NCBI GenBank assembly: GCA_014728295.1
Contig: WJLW01000080.1
Span: forward strand, 1-53,336
Length of the DNA stretch: 53,336 nucleotides
Source of the DNA: Chitinivibrionales bacterium
GTDB lineage: Bacteria; Fibrobacterota; Chitinivibrionia; Chitinivibrionales; WJKA01
Direction of reading: 5' to 3'
A program made the translations under genes and the position numbers. This document shows, in pieces, positions 26,066-33,445 of this stretch. Position 1 is the first letter of the stretch. Each line of letters opens with the position of its first letter. The notes under the pieces were generated by a model. That model was not told the origin of the DNA. It ran no database searches and saw only the letters and a list, made by a program, of their open reading frames with translations.

Positions 26066-26881
26066 ATGAAACGCATGAAATATTCTGCGGCTCTTCTGCA
26101 GCTCTCCCTCTGCGCAGCTATTCTGATCAGGTGTGCCGCAACTACTCCGCCGGCGCCCGGCGAGACAATGCTGCCGGAGATTGATGTTATCCAGGTCAAG
26201 GAGAATTCCGATGAGGCCCTCCGACTTGCCCAAGAGTCCAAGCTCGAGGTGGAGGTTGTCAACACCAAACTCACCGAGCTGGACAATAAACTGGTCATGC
26301 TCAACGATGAAATATCCAGTGTATCCCTGGCAAAAATCGAAGAGCTGGAAAACCGTCTTTCGCTATTGATTGAGGCCTACAAAGATCTGCAGGCCCAGAT
26401 CAATGCGCTGGAAGTAATGCCGCGCGTACGCGTCAACAAAGACAAATCACCCCGCAAGGCCGGCCCCCCGTCATTCTCGCCTTCCGCAGCCTCGGCCGTA
26501 TTGCCCACCACCCCCGAATACAACGCATATGAGAGTGCCCGCAATGCCTATAACGCCGGCAATATCAAGCTGTCTCTGAAACTGTTTAATGAAGTACTGG
26601 CACAATATCCGTCGGGTAAGTACGTTGACAATTGCCACTACTGGATCGGTGAATGCCACTACGCGTCGGGGGATTATGCCAAAGCAATTGTCGCCTTCAA
26701 AAAAGTTCGGACATTCCAGGGCAGCTCAAAAAGCGATGACGCGCAGTTCAAATTGGGCAGGACCTATTACCAGATGGGACAGAAAGCCTCCGCAAAAAAA
26801 GAGCTGCAGAAATTAATCGATCGTTATCCCGGATCAGAATACGTCAAACGCGCCAAAAAATTCCTGGCACAGATGGATTGA
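26066..26881 (+). CDS. CpoB/YbgF-like TPR cell-envelope protein
   Basis: 271 residues from the ATG at 26066, with AAGGAA ~8 bases upstream. The N-terminus is a signal peptide with a possible lipid-anchor Cys (AAILIRCAATT; Arg at -1 is atypical for a lipobox). A coiled-coil segment at ~45-125 (LTELDNKLVMLNDEI..., IEELENRLSLLIEAY) and a Ser/Pro linker lead into three TPR units of the YbgF type (YESARNAYNAGNIKLSLKLFNEVLAQYPSG, YWIGECHYASGDYAKAIVAF, FKLGRTYYQMGQKASAKKEL). Family members couple peptidoglycan synthesis to outer-membrane constriction with Tol-Pal. No tol genes are nearby; BamD follows. Confidence 0.8.
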   Translation: MKRMKYSAALLQLSLCAAILIRCAATTPPAPGETMLPEIDVIQVKENSDEALRLAQESKLEVEVVNTKLTELDNKLVMLNDEISSVSLAKIEELENRLSLLIEAYKDLQAQINALEVMPRVRVNKDKSPRKAGPPSFSPSAASAVLPTTPEYNAYESARNAYNAGNIKLSLKLFNEVLAQYPSGKYVDNCHYWIGECHYASGDYAKAIVAFKKVRTFQGSSKSDDAQFKLGRTYYQMGQKASAKKELQKLIDRYPGSEYVKRAKKFLAQMD

Positions 26882-26977
26882 TAATCCGCCTTGCTTTTTC
26901 CCGCCTCATAAACGAGTTTTATAGGATTTGTCACCGAAGCTTTTTTGCCGGTGCTGGTGACGATAATGGCATCTTAT

Positions 26978-26991
26978 CCGTAATGTTACGG
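26978..26991. promoter_or_regulatory. Inverted repeat upstream of bamD
   Basis: CCGTAA-TG-TTACGG is a perfect six-base inverted repeat with a two-base centre, ~62 bases before the bamD ATG. Just upstream, GTCACC and GGTGAC (in 26929-26961) form another short inverted repeat around a T run. It may be an operator or a weak terminator for the previous gene; no further support is visible. Confidence 0.35.
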
Positions 26992-27053
26992 AATACTTGT
27001 GCTTGCCGCTTGGCGCCGGTTCACGTTATCGATACGACAGGTTTACCGCCACC

Positions 27054-27824
27054 ATGAAGCTACGAATAATAATCATCACCCTGTGTTTGACGTTTCTTGG
27101 CCATCATTTCGAAATTGAAGCAAAGCGAGGACCGCGACGCAAACGCGCCTACAATTGCTCCGCAAAGTATCAAAAAGCCCACACCCGATTCGAAAAAGGC
27201 CGGTACGGAGATGTGCAATCCAGGCTTTCCGATATGAAATATAATTGCAATGGTCATCCGGTCTATGACTCGCTCCTCTATCTTTTGGGCAGGGCCTACA
27301 TGTTGGGCAAAAAGCCGCAGGAAGGCAAGGTAGAGTTTCAGCAGCTTACCCGCGACTTCCCCGAATCACCTTTTTTTGTGGAAACCCGGTATCGCATTGC
27401 GCAGTGCAGCTACTTAACCTCCGCCAGTTGGGACAGAGACCAAACCGAAACGCGGCAGGCTATTCGTGAATTGAACCTCTTTCTGGACCGCTACCCCGAC
27501 AGTGGATTTGCCGACAGCGCCAAAGCCGACCTTGCTGCGTGCAGGGAAAAGCTTGCCAAAAAAGATTTCATGAGCGCCAGCTTCTACAAAAAGATTGAAG
27601 AATTCGAATCGGCCGTCGTTTACTATCGCGTCGTTATTAACGATCATCCCGAAACCTCATACGTCCCGCATGCCAAACTCGCCATGGCCGAAAGCCTGCT
27701 GAAGATAAACCAGAACAGCGAGGCCCGGAGTATCCTTGACGACCTGATTGACACAAAGGGCGTGGCGCCGGCGATAAAAGAAAAGGCACTAGACCTGCAG
27801 GACAAACTTATTCGGGCGCGCTAG
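27054..27824 (+). CDS. bamD: Outer-membrane assembly factor BamD-like protein
   Basis: 256 residues from the ATG at 27054. The N-terminal signal (MKLRIIIITLCLTFLGHHF) has no lipobox Cys. Five TPR-like units follow; the segment FVETRYRIAQCSYL...DQTETRQAIRELNLFLDRYPDS, and then KKDFMSASFYKKIEEFESAVVYYRVVINDHPETSY, are strongly BamD-like. BamD sits in the periplasm on BamA and helps fold outer-membrane beta-barrels. Family BamD proteins are lipidated, so the missing lipobox is notable. It is followed 3 bases later by nadD. Confidence 0.87.
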   Translation: MKLRIIIITLCLTFLGHHFEIEAKRGPRRKRAYNCSAKYQKAHTRFEKGRYGDVQSRLSDMKYNCNGHPVYDSLLYLLGRAYMLGKKPQEGKVEFQQLTRDFPESPFFVETRYRIAQCSYLTSASWDRDQTETRQAIRELNLFLDRYPDSGFADSAKADLAACREKLAKKDFMSASFYKKIEEFESAVVYYRVVINDHPETSYVPHAKLAMAESLLKINQNSEARSILDDLIDTKGVAPAIKEKALDLQDKLIRAR

Positions 27825-27826
27825 CC

Positions 27827-28420
27827 ATGTCAGCATCTCCGATCGGCGTTTTAGGCGGTTCATTTGATCCCGTGCATTACGGACACCTTGCCATTGCGCG
27901 TCTGGCATGTGATTTTTTCGAGCTGGACACGTTCTACTTTATTCCCGCAAGTCTACCTCCCCATAAATCCGATTCGGTTGAAGCATCGGGAAACGACCGT
28001 CTTGCCATGCTGCGCACAGCCGTACACGACAACCCCTGCTTTAGAATCTGGGACGGCGAGTTCAAGCGCACGGGCCCCTCCTACACCATAGACACGCTGG
28101 GCGAGCTGCGACAGCAGCATCCCGGCAGCACACTCTATTTTGTAATCGGCGCTGATAATCTCAGCGAGATACGGACATGGCGGCGCTATCGTGATATACT
28201 TAAAACAGTCATCCTGTGCGTTACCGCCCGTCCCGGATACGAACTGTCGATTCCCGACGAGATCAAAATGGCCGAGCTCAAAAAGTTTCCATCGCCCCAG
28301 ATGGCTGTGAGCTCATCGCTCATCCGCAATTATCTGCAGGCGGGCTATTCCTGTGCCTATATGTTGCCCAAAGCGGTGCTGAACTACATCGACACGCATG
28401 CACTCTATCGATCGGAGTAA
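27827..28420 (+). CDS. nadD: Nicotinate-nucleotide adenylyltransferase
   Basis: 197 residues. The nucleotidyltransferase motif GGSFDPVHYGHL lies at 10-21. FIPASLPPHKSD binds the pyridine nucleotide, and SSSLIRNYL near residue 165 matches the ISSTxIR motif. It adenylates nicotinate mononucleotide to form deamido-NAD. Start ATG 2 bases after the bamD stop. Confidence 0.95.
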   Translation: MSASPIGVLGGSFDPVHYGHLAIARLACDFFELDTFYFIPASLPPHKSDSVEASGNDRLAMLRTAVHDNPCFRIWDGEFKRTGPSYTIDTLGELRQQHPGSTLYFVIGADNLSEIRTWRRYRDILKTVILCVTARPGYELSIPDEIKMAELKKFPSPQMAVSSSLIRNYLQAGYSCAYMLPKAVLNYIDTHALYRSE

Positions 28421-28421
28421 G

Positions 28422-28625
28422 ATGGCGCCGTCGCCCGAAAAAAAACGCGAGCATGCCGGCAAATCGTATCTGGGCATCCAATTCAATTGCTGCAACGTTT
28501 ATCAGCGTATTTATAAAAACAGGCACGCAACCGCCTACGAAGGACGATGCCCCAAATGCGGCTCGTATGTGCGAGTGCCGATTGGTGAAGGCGGCTCTTC
28601 GCAACGTTTTTTCTCAACGACATAG
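28422..28625 (+). CDS. Small zinc-ribbon-like conserved protein
   Basis: 67 residues from the ATG at 28422, one base after the nadD stop. FNCCNVYQRIYKN and GRCPKCGSYVRVPIGEGGSS supply a Cys-Cys knuckle and a C-x2-C knuckle, likely one zinc site. The layout (IQFxCCxVYxRIY ... CPxC ... GGSSxRFF) resembles a short protein I recall from other phyla, but I know no assigned function. Co-transcription with bamD-nadD is likely. Confidence 0.78.
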   Translation: MAPSPEKKREHAGKSYLGIQFNCCNVYQRIYKNRHATAYEGRCPKCGSYVRVPIGEGGSSQRFFSTT

Positions 28626-28714
28626 GACCGGGCTATGCATCCGTTTCTCTTGTGGAACACAGACTGTGCTCGGCGCGCCAATTCCGTGATCACATCTTTT
28701 CGGTGCCGGCCGAT

Positions 28715-28880
28715 CTAGTGTACTGTATCTCAAATACGAATATGCTACCACGGGCCCTTTTCATCCCTGTCTTCGTTGCTTATCAGTTGAATACACCCGG
28801 TATTCGCCATCTTCGCGCCTCAACAGGAACGAAAAATGGCTCCCCGCAAACACACACCTATTTGAGATACGGTACACTAG
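28715..28880. repeat. 22-bp inverted repeat flanking ~122 bp
   Basis: The left arm at 28715-28736 (begins CTAGTGTACTGTATC) and the right arm at 28859-28880 (ends GATACGGTACACTAG) are reverse complements at 21 of 22 positions. The enclosed 122 bp and the whole 297-bp gap to the next gene contain no convincing ORF. The similarity stops sharply outside and inside the arms. It could be a small mobile element with terminal inverted repeats or the closing stem of a structured RNA. Confidence 0.7.
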
Positions 28881-28922
28881 TATATTTACAGCATCCGCGC
28901 TCACTCGGAACCGCAACCGGAT

Positions 28923-30353
28923 ATGACAAAAACTGAATTAGCGAATGTACCCGTTTTATTTTGGTGGGGAGTTATGGTTATGTCTTTGTTGAATTGCCAC
29001 TCAAACGGCGATGTCATCGTCAGAAAAGCAGCCGTAGGCGGCGCCTTTTATCCCGCAGAGGTCGGTGCTTTGCAAAGGGAAATACACAAGCACCTCAACG
29101 GCAATGATTCACCGGTATCACCGCCGCAATTGATGATCAGCCCGCATGCCGGATATGTCTATTCCGGGCCCGTAGCCGGCAAAGGCTATGCGACACTTGA
29201 CAAAAAAGTATCCACCGTTATTCTGATCGGTCCCACGCATCACCACCCGTTCAGCGGCATATCGATACCCGATGTCGACTACTACGAAACGCCGCTGGGT
29301 CAAATCCCTCTCGACACCGGCTTAGTCGCCGAGTTGCACAAAAACAGTCTCGTCGGCGCCCGGCCACCCGCACACGTGCGCGAGCATTGCCTCGAAGTTC
29401 AGCTCCCGTTTCTACAGGAAGTACTGCACTCCTTCTCCATCGTACCGATACTTGCCGGACGCGTCGATCCCGAGCCGGTTGCCGATCTGCTGTTGCCATT
29501 TGTCAACGAAACAACCGTGGTGATCGCTTCATCCGACCTTGCGCATGTAACTAGTTTCGAGAAATGCAAATCGCTCGATCAGCAGACACTTGCCTCGATC
29601 ATCTCGATGAATATCTCCGGCCCGATCGAGGCCTGCGGGGCAACACCTATCCGGGTGGTAATGCATCTTGCCACACATCTGGGACTGAAGCCACACCTGC
29701 TGGACGCACGCAATTCCCAGGAAATCCTGCCGCGTCCTCATGCGGATTATGTCGTAGGTTACGCCTCGATCGTTTTTCCCCGAAGCTCAGGCCCAACATC
29801 AACACGCAGCGTTGATTATCAGAGCTATCTGCTGCGGCTTGCACGGCAGGCGCTGGAAACATGCGTGAAAGGCGGGCCGCCGCCCAACCCGGGAACACCG
29901 CCGCAAAAGGCGCAACAAGTTGCCGGCTGCTTTGTAACGTTGAAATCCAGAGGAAATCTGCGCGGTTGCATTGGCACGATTGTCGGATACAAACCGCTGT
30001 ACCGGGGCATTATCGACAATGCCTGTAATGCAGCGCTCAAAGATCATCGTTTCGGCCCTGTACGGCCGCAAGAGCTGGCCGCTATCAAAATAGAAATTTC
30101 AGTTTTGACCGCTCCGGAAGAGATCTTCTATGGCTCTGCCCAGGATCTGCTCGACAAAATTAACGCCGGTACCGACGGCATCATCCTGAACAGCGGCAGC
30201 CGTCAATCAACCTACCTGCCGCAGGTCTGGCAGCAGATGCCTGATAAAGTGCGGTTTCTGGAAAGCCTGTCGCTCAAAGGCGGCATGCCGAAAGACGGAT
30301 GGAAATCCGCACAGGTCAAACGCTATCACGCTGTTCATTTCGAAGAGAAATAG
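28923..30353 (+). CDS. Exported Memo-AMMECR1 fusion (AmmeMemoRadiSam B + A type)
   Basis: 476 residues. An N-terminal hydrophobic segment (VPVLFWWGVMVMSLLNC) ends at Cys25 and could be a lipoprotein or TM signal. Residues ~32-285 are a Memo domain with candidate metal ligands His75 (SPHAGYVYSG), His106/107 (GPTHHHPF), His208 (SSDLAHV) and the conserved Cys238 region. Residues ~297-470 are an AMMECR1 domain with the hallmark LRGCIG at 346-351. In many genomes these two families sit next to a radical SAM protein in an uncharacterised AmmeMemoRadiSam system, usually as separate proteins. Here they are joined and apparently sent to the membrane or periplasm. Biochemical function is unknown; human Memo binds copper. 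Confidence 0.88.
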   Translation: MTKTELANVPVLFWWGVMVMSLLNCHSNGDVIVRKAAVGGAFYPAEVGALQREIHKHLNGNDSPVSPPQLMISPHAGYVYSGPVAGKGYATLDKKVSTVILIGPTHHHPFSGISIPDVDYYETPLGQIPLDTGLVAELHKNSLVGARPPAHVREHCLEVQLPFLQEVLHSFSIVPILAGRVDPEPVADLLLPFVNETTVVIASSDLAHVTSFEKCKSLDQQTLASIISMNISGPIEACGATPIRVVMHLATHLGLKPHLLDARNSQEILPRPHADYVVGYASIVFPRSSGPTSTRSVDYQSYLLRLARQALETCVKGGPPPNPGTPPQKAQQVAGCFVTLKSRGNLRGCIGTIVGYKPLYRGIIDNACNAALKDHRFGPVRPQELAAIKIEISVLTAPEEIFYGSAQDLLDKINAGTDGIILNSGSRQSTYLPQVWQQMPDKVRFLESLSLKGGMPKDGWKSAQVKRYHAVHFEEK

Positions 30354-30432
30354 CGACAACGGCTTCACTCCACTCCACAAGCTTCGCTTTGAACCGATGG
30401 CATTCCGTGTGCATAGTATGCCCGATCGCACA

Positions 30433-31233
30433 CTATCTTGTCGACGGCGAAAAGCAAGCCTGCTTTTGGGCGAATCCCACAATCATATCAAGCGTTGCCG
30501 GAATCGAGGTTGCATCACCGAAAAGCTCGCGGTACTTTCGTGAAAAAGCAGGGATGCTGCGGATGCGCGCCGGTTGATTGCCCAGTGCTGTTGCTCCAAT
30601 TGCCGTCAGGTTTTTGAGCAGAGCCAGCGGGGATGCAAAGCGCTTCGTTTTTTTGATGTGACGTGAGGCAATGAGTCGCAGGCCCGAGTGCCCAAGCACT
30701 GCCGATATTTTTTTGACCGACGCGAAGCTCACCGGGTCTTGCACCCCAAAATGGCGCCGGGTTTCACGCAACTCCTGCAGATACTGATCTCCCAGAACAC
30801 AGAAGATCAGGTACCCATTCGGAGCAATCAAGCTCGCAAGTCCCTCTACGGCTGCCGCAAGGTCGATTGACCATTGCAGAACCGAAGCCGCAATCACTAC
30901 GTCAAAAGACGGCCGGCGAAAGGGAAGAAAGTCTACGTCCATGCGCAGCGAGCACAATGTGCAGGGCATTTTCAGGAGGGCGATATGCTGCAGAGTGTGC
31001 GCCGCGATATCACTGCAGATAATTCGTTCGGGTTGATGCTCCCTGGGCAGAGATTTTTCCAGCAGGCCGATTCCACAACCAACATCGAGCCATGTACCAC
31101 GCGCGGGATGCAGGTAGCCGAGAAAATTAATGATATGATCGACCGACTCTTTCTGCCAGTGGGCAAATTCTTCGTATGTAGCTGCTTTTGAAGAAAATGC
31201 GTGGGCAATAGCCTGTTTGGATGGTTTGCACAT
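30433..31233 (-). CDS. BioC-like SAM-dependent methyltransferase
   Basis: 266 residues from the ATG at 31233 (an upstream start at 31299 would add a poor 22-residue extension). IAHAFSSKAATYEEFAHWQKES matches the N-terminal signature of malonyl-ACP methyltransferase BioC. Motif I is WLDVGCGIGLLEKSL, motif II IICSDIAAHTL, and the post-motif FDVVIAASVLQWSIDLAAAV has the LQW seen in BioC. No other biotin genes are nearby, so a generic methyltransferase cannot be excluded. Confidence 0.72.
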   Translation of the reverse strand: MCKPSKQAIAHAFSSKAATYEEFAHWQKESVDHIINFLGYLHPARGTWLDVGCGIGLLEKSLPREHQPERIICSDIAAHTLQHIALLKMPCTLCSLRMDVDFLPFRRPSFDVVIAASVLQWSIDLAAAVEGLASLIAPNGYLIFCVLGDQYLQELRETRRHFGVQDPVSFASVKKISAVLGHSGLRLIASRHIKKTKRFASPLALLKNLTAIGATALGNQPARIRSIPAFSRKYRELFGDATSIPATLDMIVGFAQKQACFSPSTR

Positions 31234-31342
31234 ACAAAGACATAATCCCGGATAGCGAGTGCCTTGGCGGTGCGAGTAAGATACTACATGCACCCGCACA
31301 CGCCCAAAACAGCAGATTCGGCAATCATATTTCCGTATTTAT

Positions 31343-31377
31343 TTGCCGATCGGGCGTACAATCAATATGATTGATTG
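31343..31377 (+). promoter_or_regulatory. Sigma-70-like promoter with palindrome over the -10
   Basis: TTGCCG (31343-31348), 17-bp spacer, TATGAT (31366-31371). The -10 is embedded in a perfect inverted repeat CAATCAAT-ATG-ATTGATTG (31359-31377), so a repressor binding there would block the promoter. It lies ~33 bases before the 34-codon gene. Confidence 0.65.
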
Positions 31378-31410
31378 CACCAATAACAGCGCTCATTACC
31401 GGGAGGAAAC

Positions 31411-31515
31411 ATGGCAGTGACGGGATCTTCAGCAATAATCTTTGTAAGCTGGATTTTCATCATTATGATTTCGATGCTCGGCATGCCGAGCAATGCCAAA
31501 AAGGAACAAAATTAG
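31411..31515 (+). CDS. 34-residue single-pass membrane protein
   Basis: The ATG at 31411 is directly preceded by GGGAGGAAAC (31401-31410), an ideal ribosome-binding site, and by a promoter-like element. The product starts MAVTGSSAIIFVSW, continues as one hydrophobic helix (to about residue 24) and ends with a charged KKEQN tail. Very short proteins of this type are often subunits or regulators of transporters (for example MetS-like small subunits); no transporter gene is adjacent. Its stop overlaps the stop of the convergent truncated SRAP gene by four bases. Confidence 0.72.
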   Translation: MAVTGSSAIIFVSWIFIIMISMLGMPSNAKKEQN

Positions 31516-31790
31516 ACCGGCCGTATGCAATCCTCATCATTTATCCCCGCAGAATTTACCCGCGCACGCGCGTTGATGAGTTTGTTGCCGATACCGGCAT
31601 CCTTTGCCCAGGAAGGTATAAGCCCCCACTGCATTGTTATCATTTTCTTGCGGCCATCTTCTATCACAACAGCAACCGGTTGACGCGGAGCAATGTTGAA
31701 GGAGGGCGCAATAGTGGACGCTATATCGCCAATAGCATACTTTTCAGCCAGCCTGGAGGTATCGGTACGACGTACAAATCTCCCGCACAT
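31512..31790 (-). pseudogene. Truncated SRAP (YedK/HMCES-like) gene
   Basis: 92 residues from the ATG at 31790, the N-terminal ~40% of a SOS-response-associated peptidase. The catalytic Cys2 is present (MCGRF), as are FNIAPRQPVAVV, ITMQWGLIPSWAKD and GNKLINARA. After NARA the sequence departs from the family and stops 18 residues on, so the conserved later Glu and His needed to shield and resolve DNA-protein crosslinks at abasic sites are absent; full-length members are ~220 residues. The missing part is not found downstream, where the 34-residue gene sits on the other strand. Probably a rearranged remnant. Confidence 0.8.
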
Positions 31791-31792
31791 GC

Positions 31793-32266
31793 TCACTCAT
31801 TTCGCTTACGGGGAAATTCCAGAATTTTGCCGCGCGGCGGGGCGGTTGTACCGGATTCATCGTCCTGAGTGCGACTCCCGGCAGGCTGGTCGACAAGATT
31901 CTCGGCGTCGGTATTAACCTTGACAATTTTAATTTCGGCCGAACGGTTCTGGTTTTGGAAGTGTCCTTTGACAATATGCGGCGGCTGAAGTTTAAGGGCC
32001 GTTTTAGCTGGAGGAAACGCTGACAATGCGACAAAATGCATCCAGACCCATTTACCCGGGGGCCTGGCATCCTCATCCTGCGTGTAGCCTTTGCAGATTC
32101 CGTAGCCGGCAAATTGCCATTCGTTGCTGACTTCTTTGCCGGAATCCGGTTGCTGCCGGACAGGCCGCTCGACAAGACAGAACAAATCGTCCTCCGCCGG
32201 AAAGTCTACGATTTCATCTTCGGAAATATAGCGCATCGCCAATTCAATGATATCATCTCTGGGCAT
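31793..32266 (-). CDS. Hypothetical protein
   Basis: 157 residues from the ATG at 32266 (a GTG at 32272 is also possible). The first ~85 residues look folded (DDIIELAMRYISEDEIVDFPAEDDLFCLVERPVRQ cannot be tied to a family). WQFAGYGICKGYTQDEDARPPGKWVWMHF is rich in aromatics. The last ~50 residues are hydrophilic and probably disordered. The stop lies 2 bases before the SRAP ATG, so it is operonic with it and with the lipoprotein upstream. Function unknown. Confidence 0.6.
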   Translation of the reverse strand: MPRDDIIELAMRYISEDEIVDFPAEDDLFCLVERPVRQQPDSGKEVSNEWQFAGYGICKGYTQDEDARPPGKWVWMHFVALSAFPPAKTALKLQPPHIVKGHFQNQNRSAEIKIVKVNTDAENLVDQPAGSRTQDDESGTTAPPRGKILEFPRKRNE

Positions 32267-32286
32267 CCCCACAATAGCGCTCCGGG

Positions 32287-32574
32287 TTAGTGTTTTTTAC
32301 TTGCTTTTTTGCATCGCTTTGCCGCGTCGGCGCACTGTTGCTGAAGCGTCAGGCGTATCGTAGCCATCTCCCGACGAGATTCATCATCCATGTGTGCATA
32401 CGATCGCTCGAATTGCTCAAGATCGTTGCATACTTCTTCCATATAGCGGCAGTGCTTATTGCTCGTGTCTACCTTCGAAGGCACGACAAAGGTTGGGGTG
32501 CACGCGGCAAACAGGCAGCACATTGCGGTACACGCCAGTAACCTTGCACCCGTTGTAATTGCTGTTACGGTCAT
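32287..32574 (-). CDS. Small Cys-rich lipoprotein, unknown function
   Basis: 95 residues. Signal peptide with a good lipobox (CCLFAAC, Cys25). The mature part is short and helical with several Cys (HCRYMEEVCNDLEQFERSY, QQQCADAAKRCKKASKKH), suggesting two helices that could be disulfide-linked. First gene of the small minus-strand operon ending in the truncated SRAP. Confidence 0.72.
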   Translation of the reverse strand: MTVTAITTGARLLACTAMCCLFAACTPTFVVPSKVDTSNKHCRYMEEVCNDLEQFERSYAHMDDESRREMATIRLTLQQQCADAAKRCKKASKKH

Positions 32575-32590
32575 AGATTAAAAATAATTG

Positions 32591-32620
32591 TTGAAGTGAG
32601 TGTTGGAATAGTGATATAAT
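32591..32620 (+). promoter_or_regulatory. Putative sigma-70 promoter for the STAS genes
   Basis: TTGAAG (32591-32596), 18-bp spacer, TATAAT (32615-32620, perfect -10). It lies 60 bases before the first STAS gene, between it and the divergent lipoprotein gene. Confidence 0.62.
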
Positions 32621-32679
32621 AAATCAGCTTGATCCTCAGGCGCACCTGCCGGGACTGTGTCATCAGAAAAATACCGTAC

Positions 32680-33027
32680 ATGTCTTTTGAGATAACGAAA
32701 ACCTTTCATAAGTCAATACCGATACTCGGGCTCGAGGGCTGCCTCATGGATACCAATGTATTTCGTTTCTCCCGGGAACTGAAGCAACTTGTCAAAGACG
32801 GTCATATTCGCATCGCGCTTGACGTAAGCCGGGCCGATTTTTTTGACAGCCATGCTCTGGGTATTCTGGTGTTCCATTATACGAACATGAGCAAAGAAAA
32901 CCGCAATTTGATCATAATCAACAACAATTCAGATCCGCAAGCTTATATGAACGGCCTTTTCGAGTCGACAGGCCTGATAAACGTGTTCCCGGTAATTACG
33001 AACAAAGAGGCGTTGTCATCCTGCTGA
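32680..33027 (+). CDS. STAS-domain protein (anti-anti-sigma-like)
   Basis: 115 residues from the ATG at 32680. A complete STAS fold with FFDSHALGILVFHY; Ser57 aligns with the phosphorylated Ser of SpoIIAA/RsbV. No anti-sigma kinase (RsbW-type) or PP2C phosphatase is visible in the window. It is followed 39 bases later by a second STAS gene with the same DSHxLG layout, apparently a tandem duplication. Confidence 0.85.
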   Translation: MSFEITKTFHKSIPILGLEGCLMDTNVFRFSRELKQLVKDGHIRIALDVSRADFFDSHALGILVFHYTNMSKENRNLIIINNNSDPQAYMNGLFESTGLINVFPVITNKEALSSC

Positions 33028-33066
33028 ACGGCACCTGACAACCGGAAGATACTTGGGAGGTATTTC

Positions 33067-33408
33067 ATGCATTCTGTGCTTAAAAAAGACGATACTACGG
33101 GCTTGCCGATCCTCGTTCTGGGCGGCAAAGTCAAAGGCGAAGGCAACGAAGAGCTGAACAAAAAACTCGAAGAGATGGACAAGCTTGATCACCAAACGGT
33201 CGTCATTGACATCAGCAATGCAGAATACATTGACAGTCACGGCCTGGGAGTGATTATCTACTACCATAAATCGCTCCAGCACGAAAAACGCAAACTGGTA
33301 TTGCTCAATTCAAATACCGACCCCGAATCGTACATGAACAGATTAATTGAAATCACGAATCTAGACAAAGTACTTACCGTAACTGAGACGCTGGACTCGA
33401 AACAATAA
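33067..33408 (+). CDS. STAS-domain protein (anti-anti-sigma-like)
   Basis: 113 residues; GGGAGG at ~33054-33059 gives a strong ribosome-binding site. VVIDISNAEYIDSHGLGVIIYYH places Ser57 at the phosphosite, and the C-terminal part (NSNTDPESYMNRLIEITNLDKVL) is clearly homologous to that of the preceding gene. Likely a partner-switch regulator whose kinase is encoded elsewhere. Confidence 0.87.
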   Translation: MHSVLKKDDTTGLPILVLGGKVKGEGNEELNKKLEEMDKLDHQTVVIDISNAEYIDSHGLGVIIYYHKSLQHEKRKLVLLNSNTDPESYMNRLIEITNLDKVLTVTETLDSKQ

Positions 33409-33445
33409 AATCTGCAGGGTTTGAGAGCTGCGGGGTATTGTGGTA

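Noticed and set aside
28652..28936. Plus-strand ORF spanning the inverted repeat
   Set aside because: No ribosome-binding site, it overlaps the Memo-AMMECR1 start, and its composition is unlike real proteins here.
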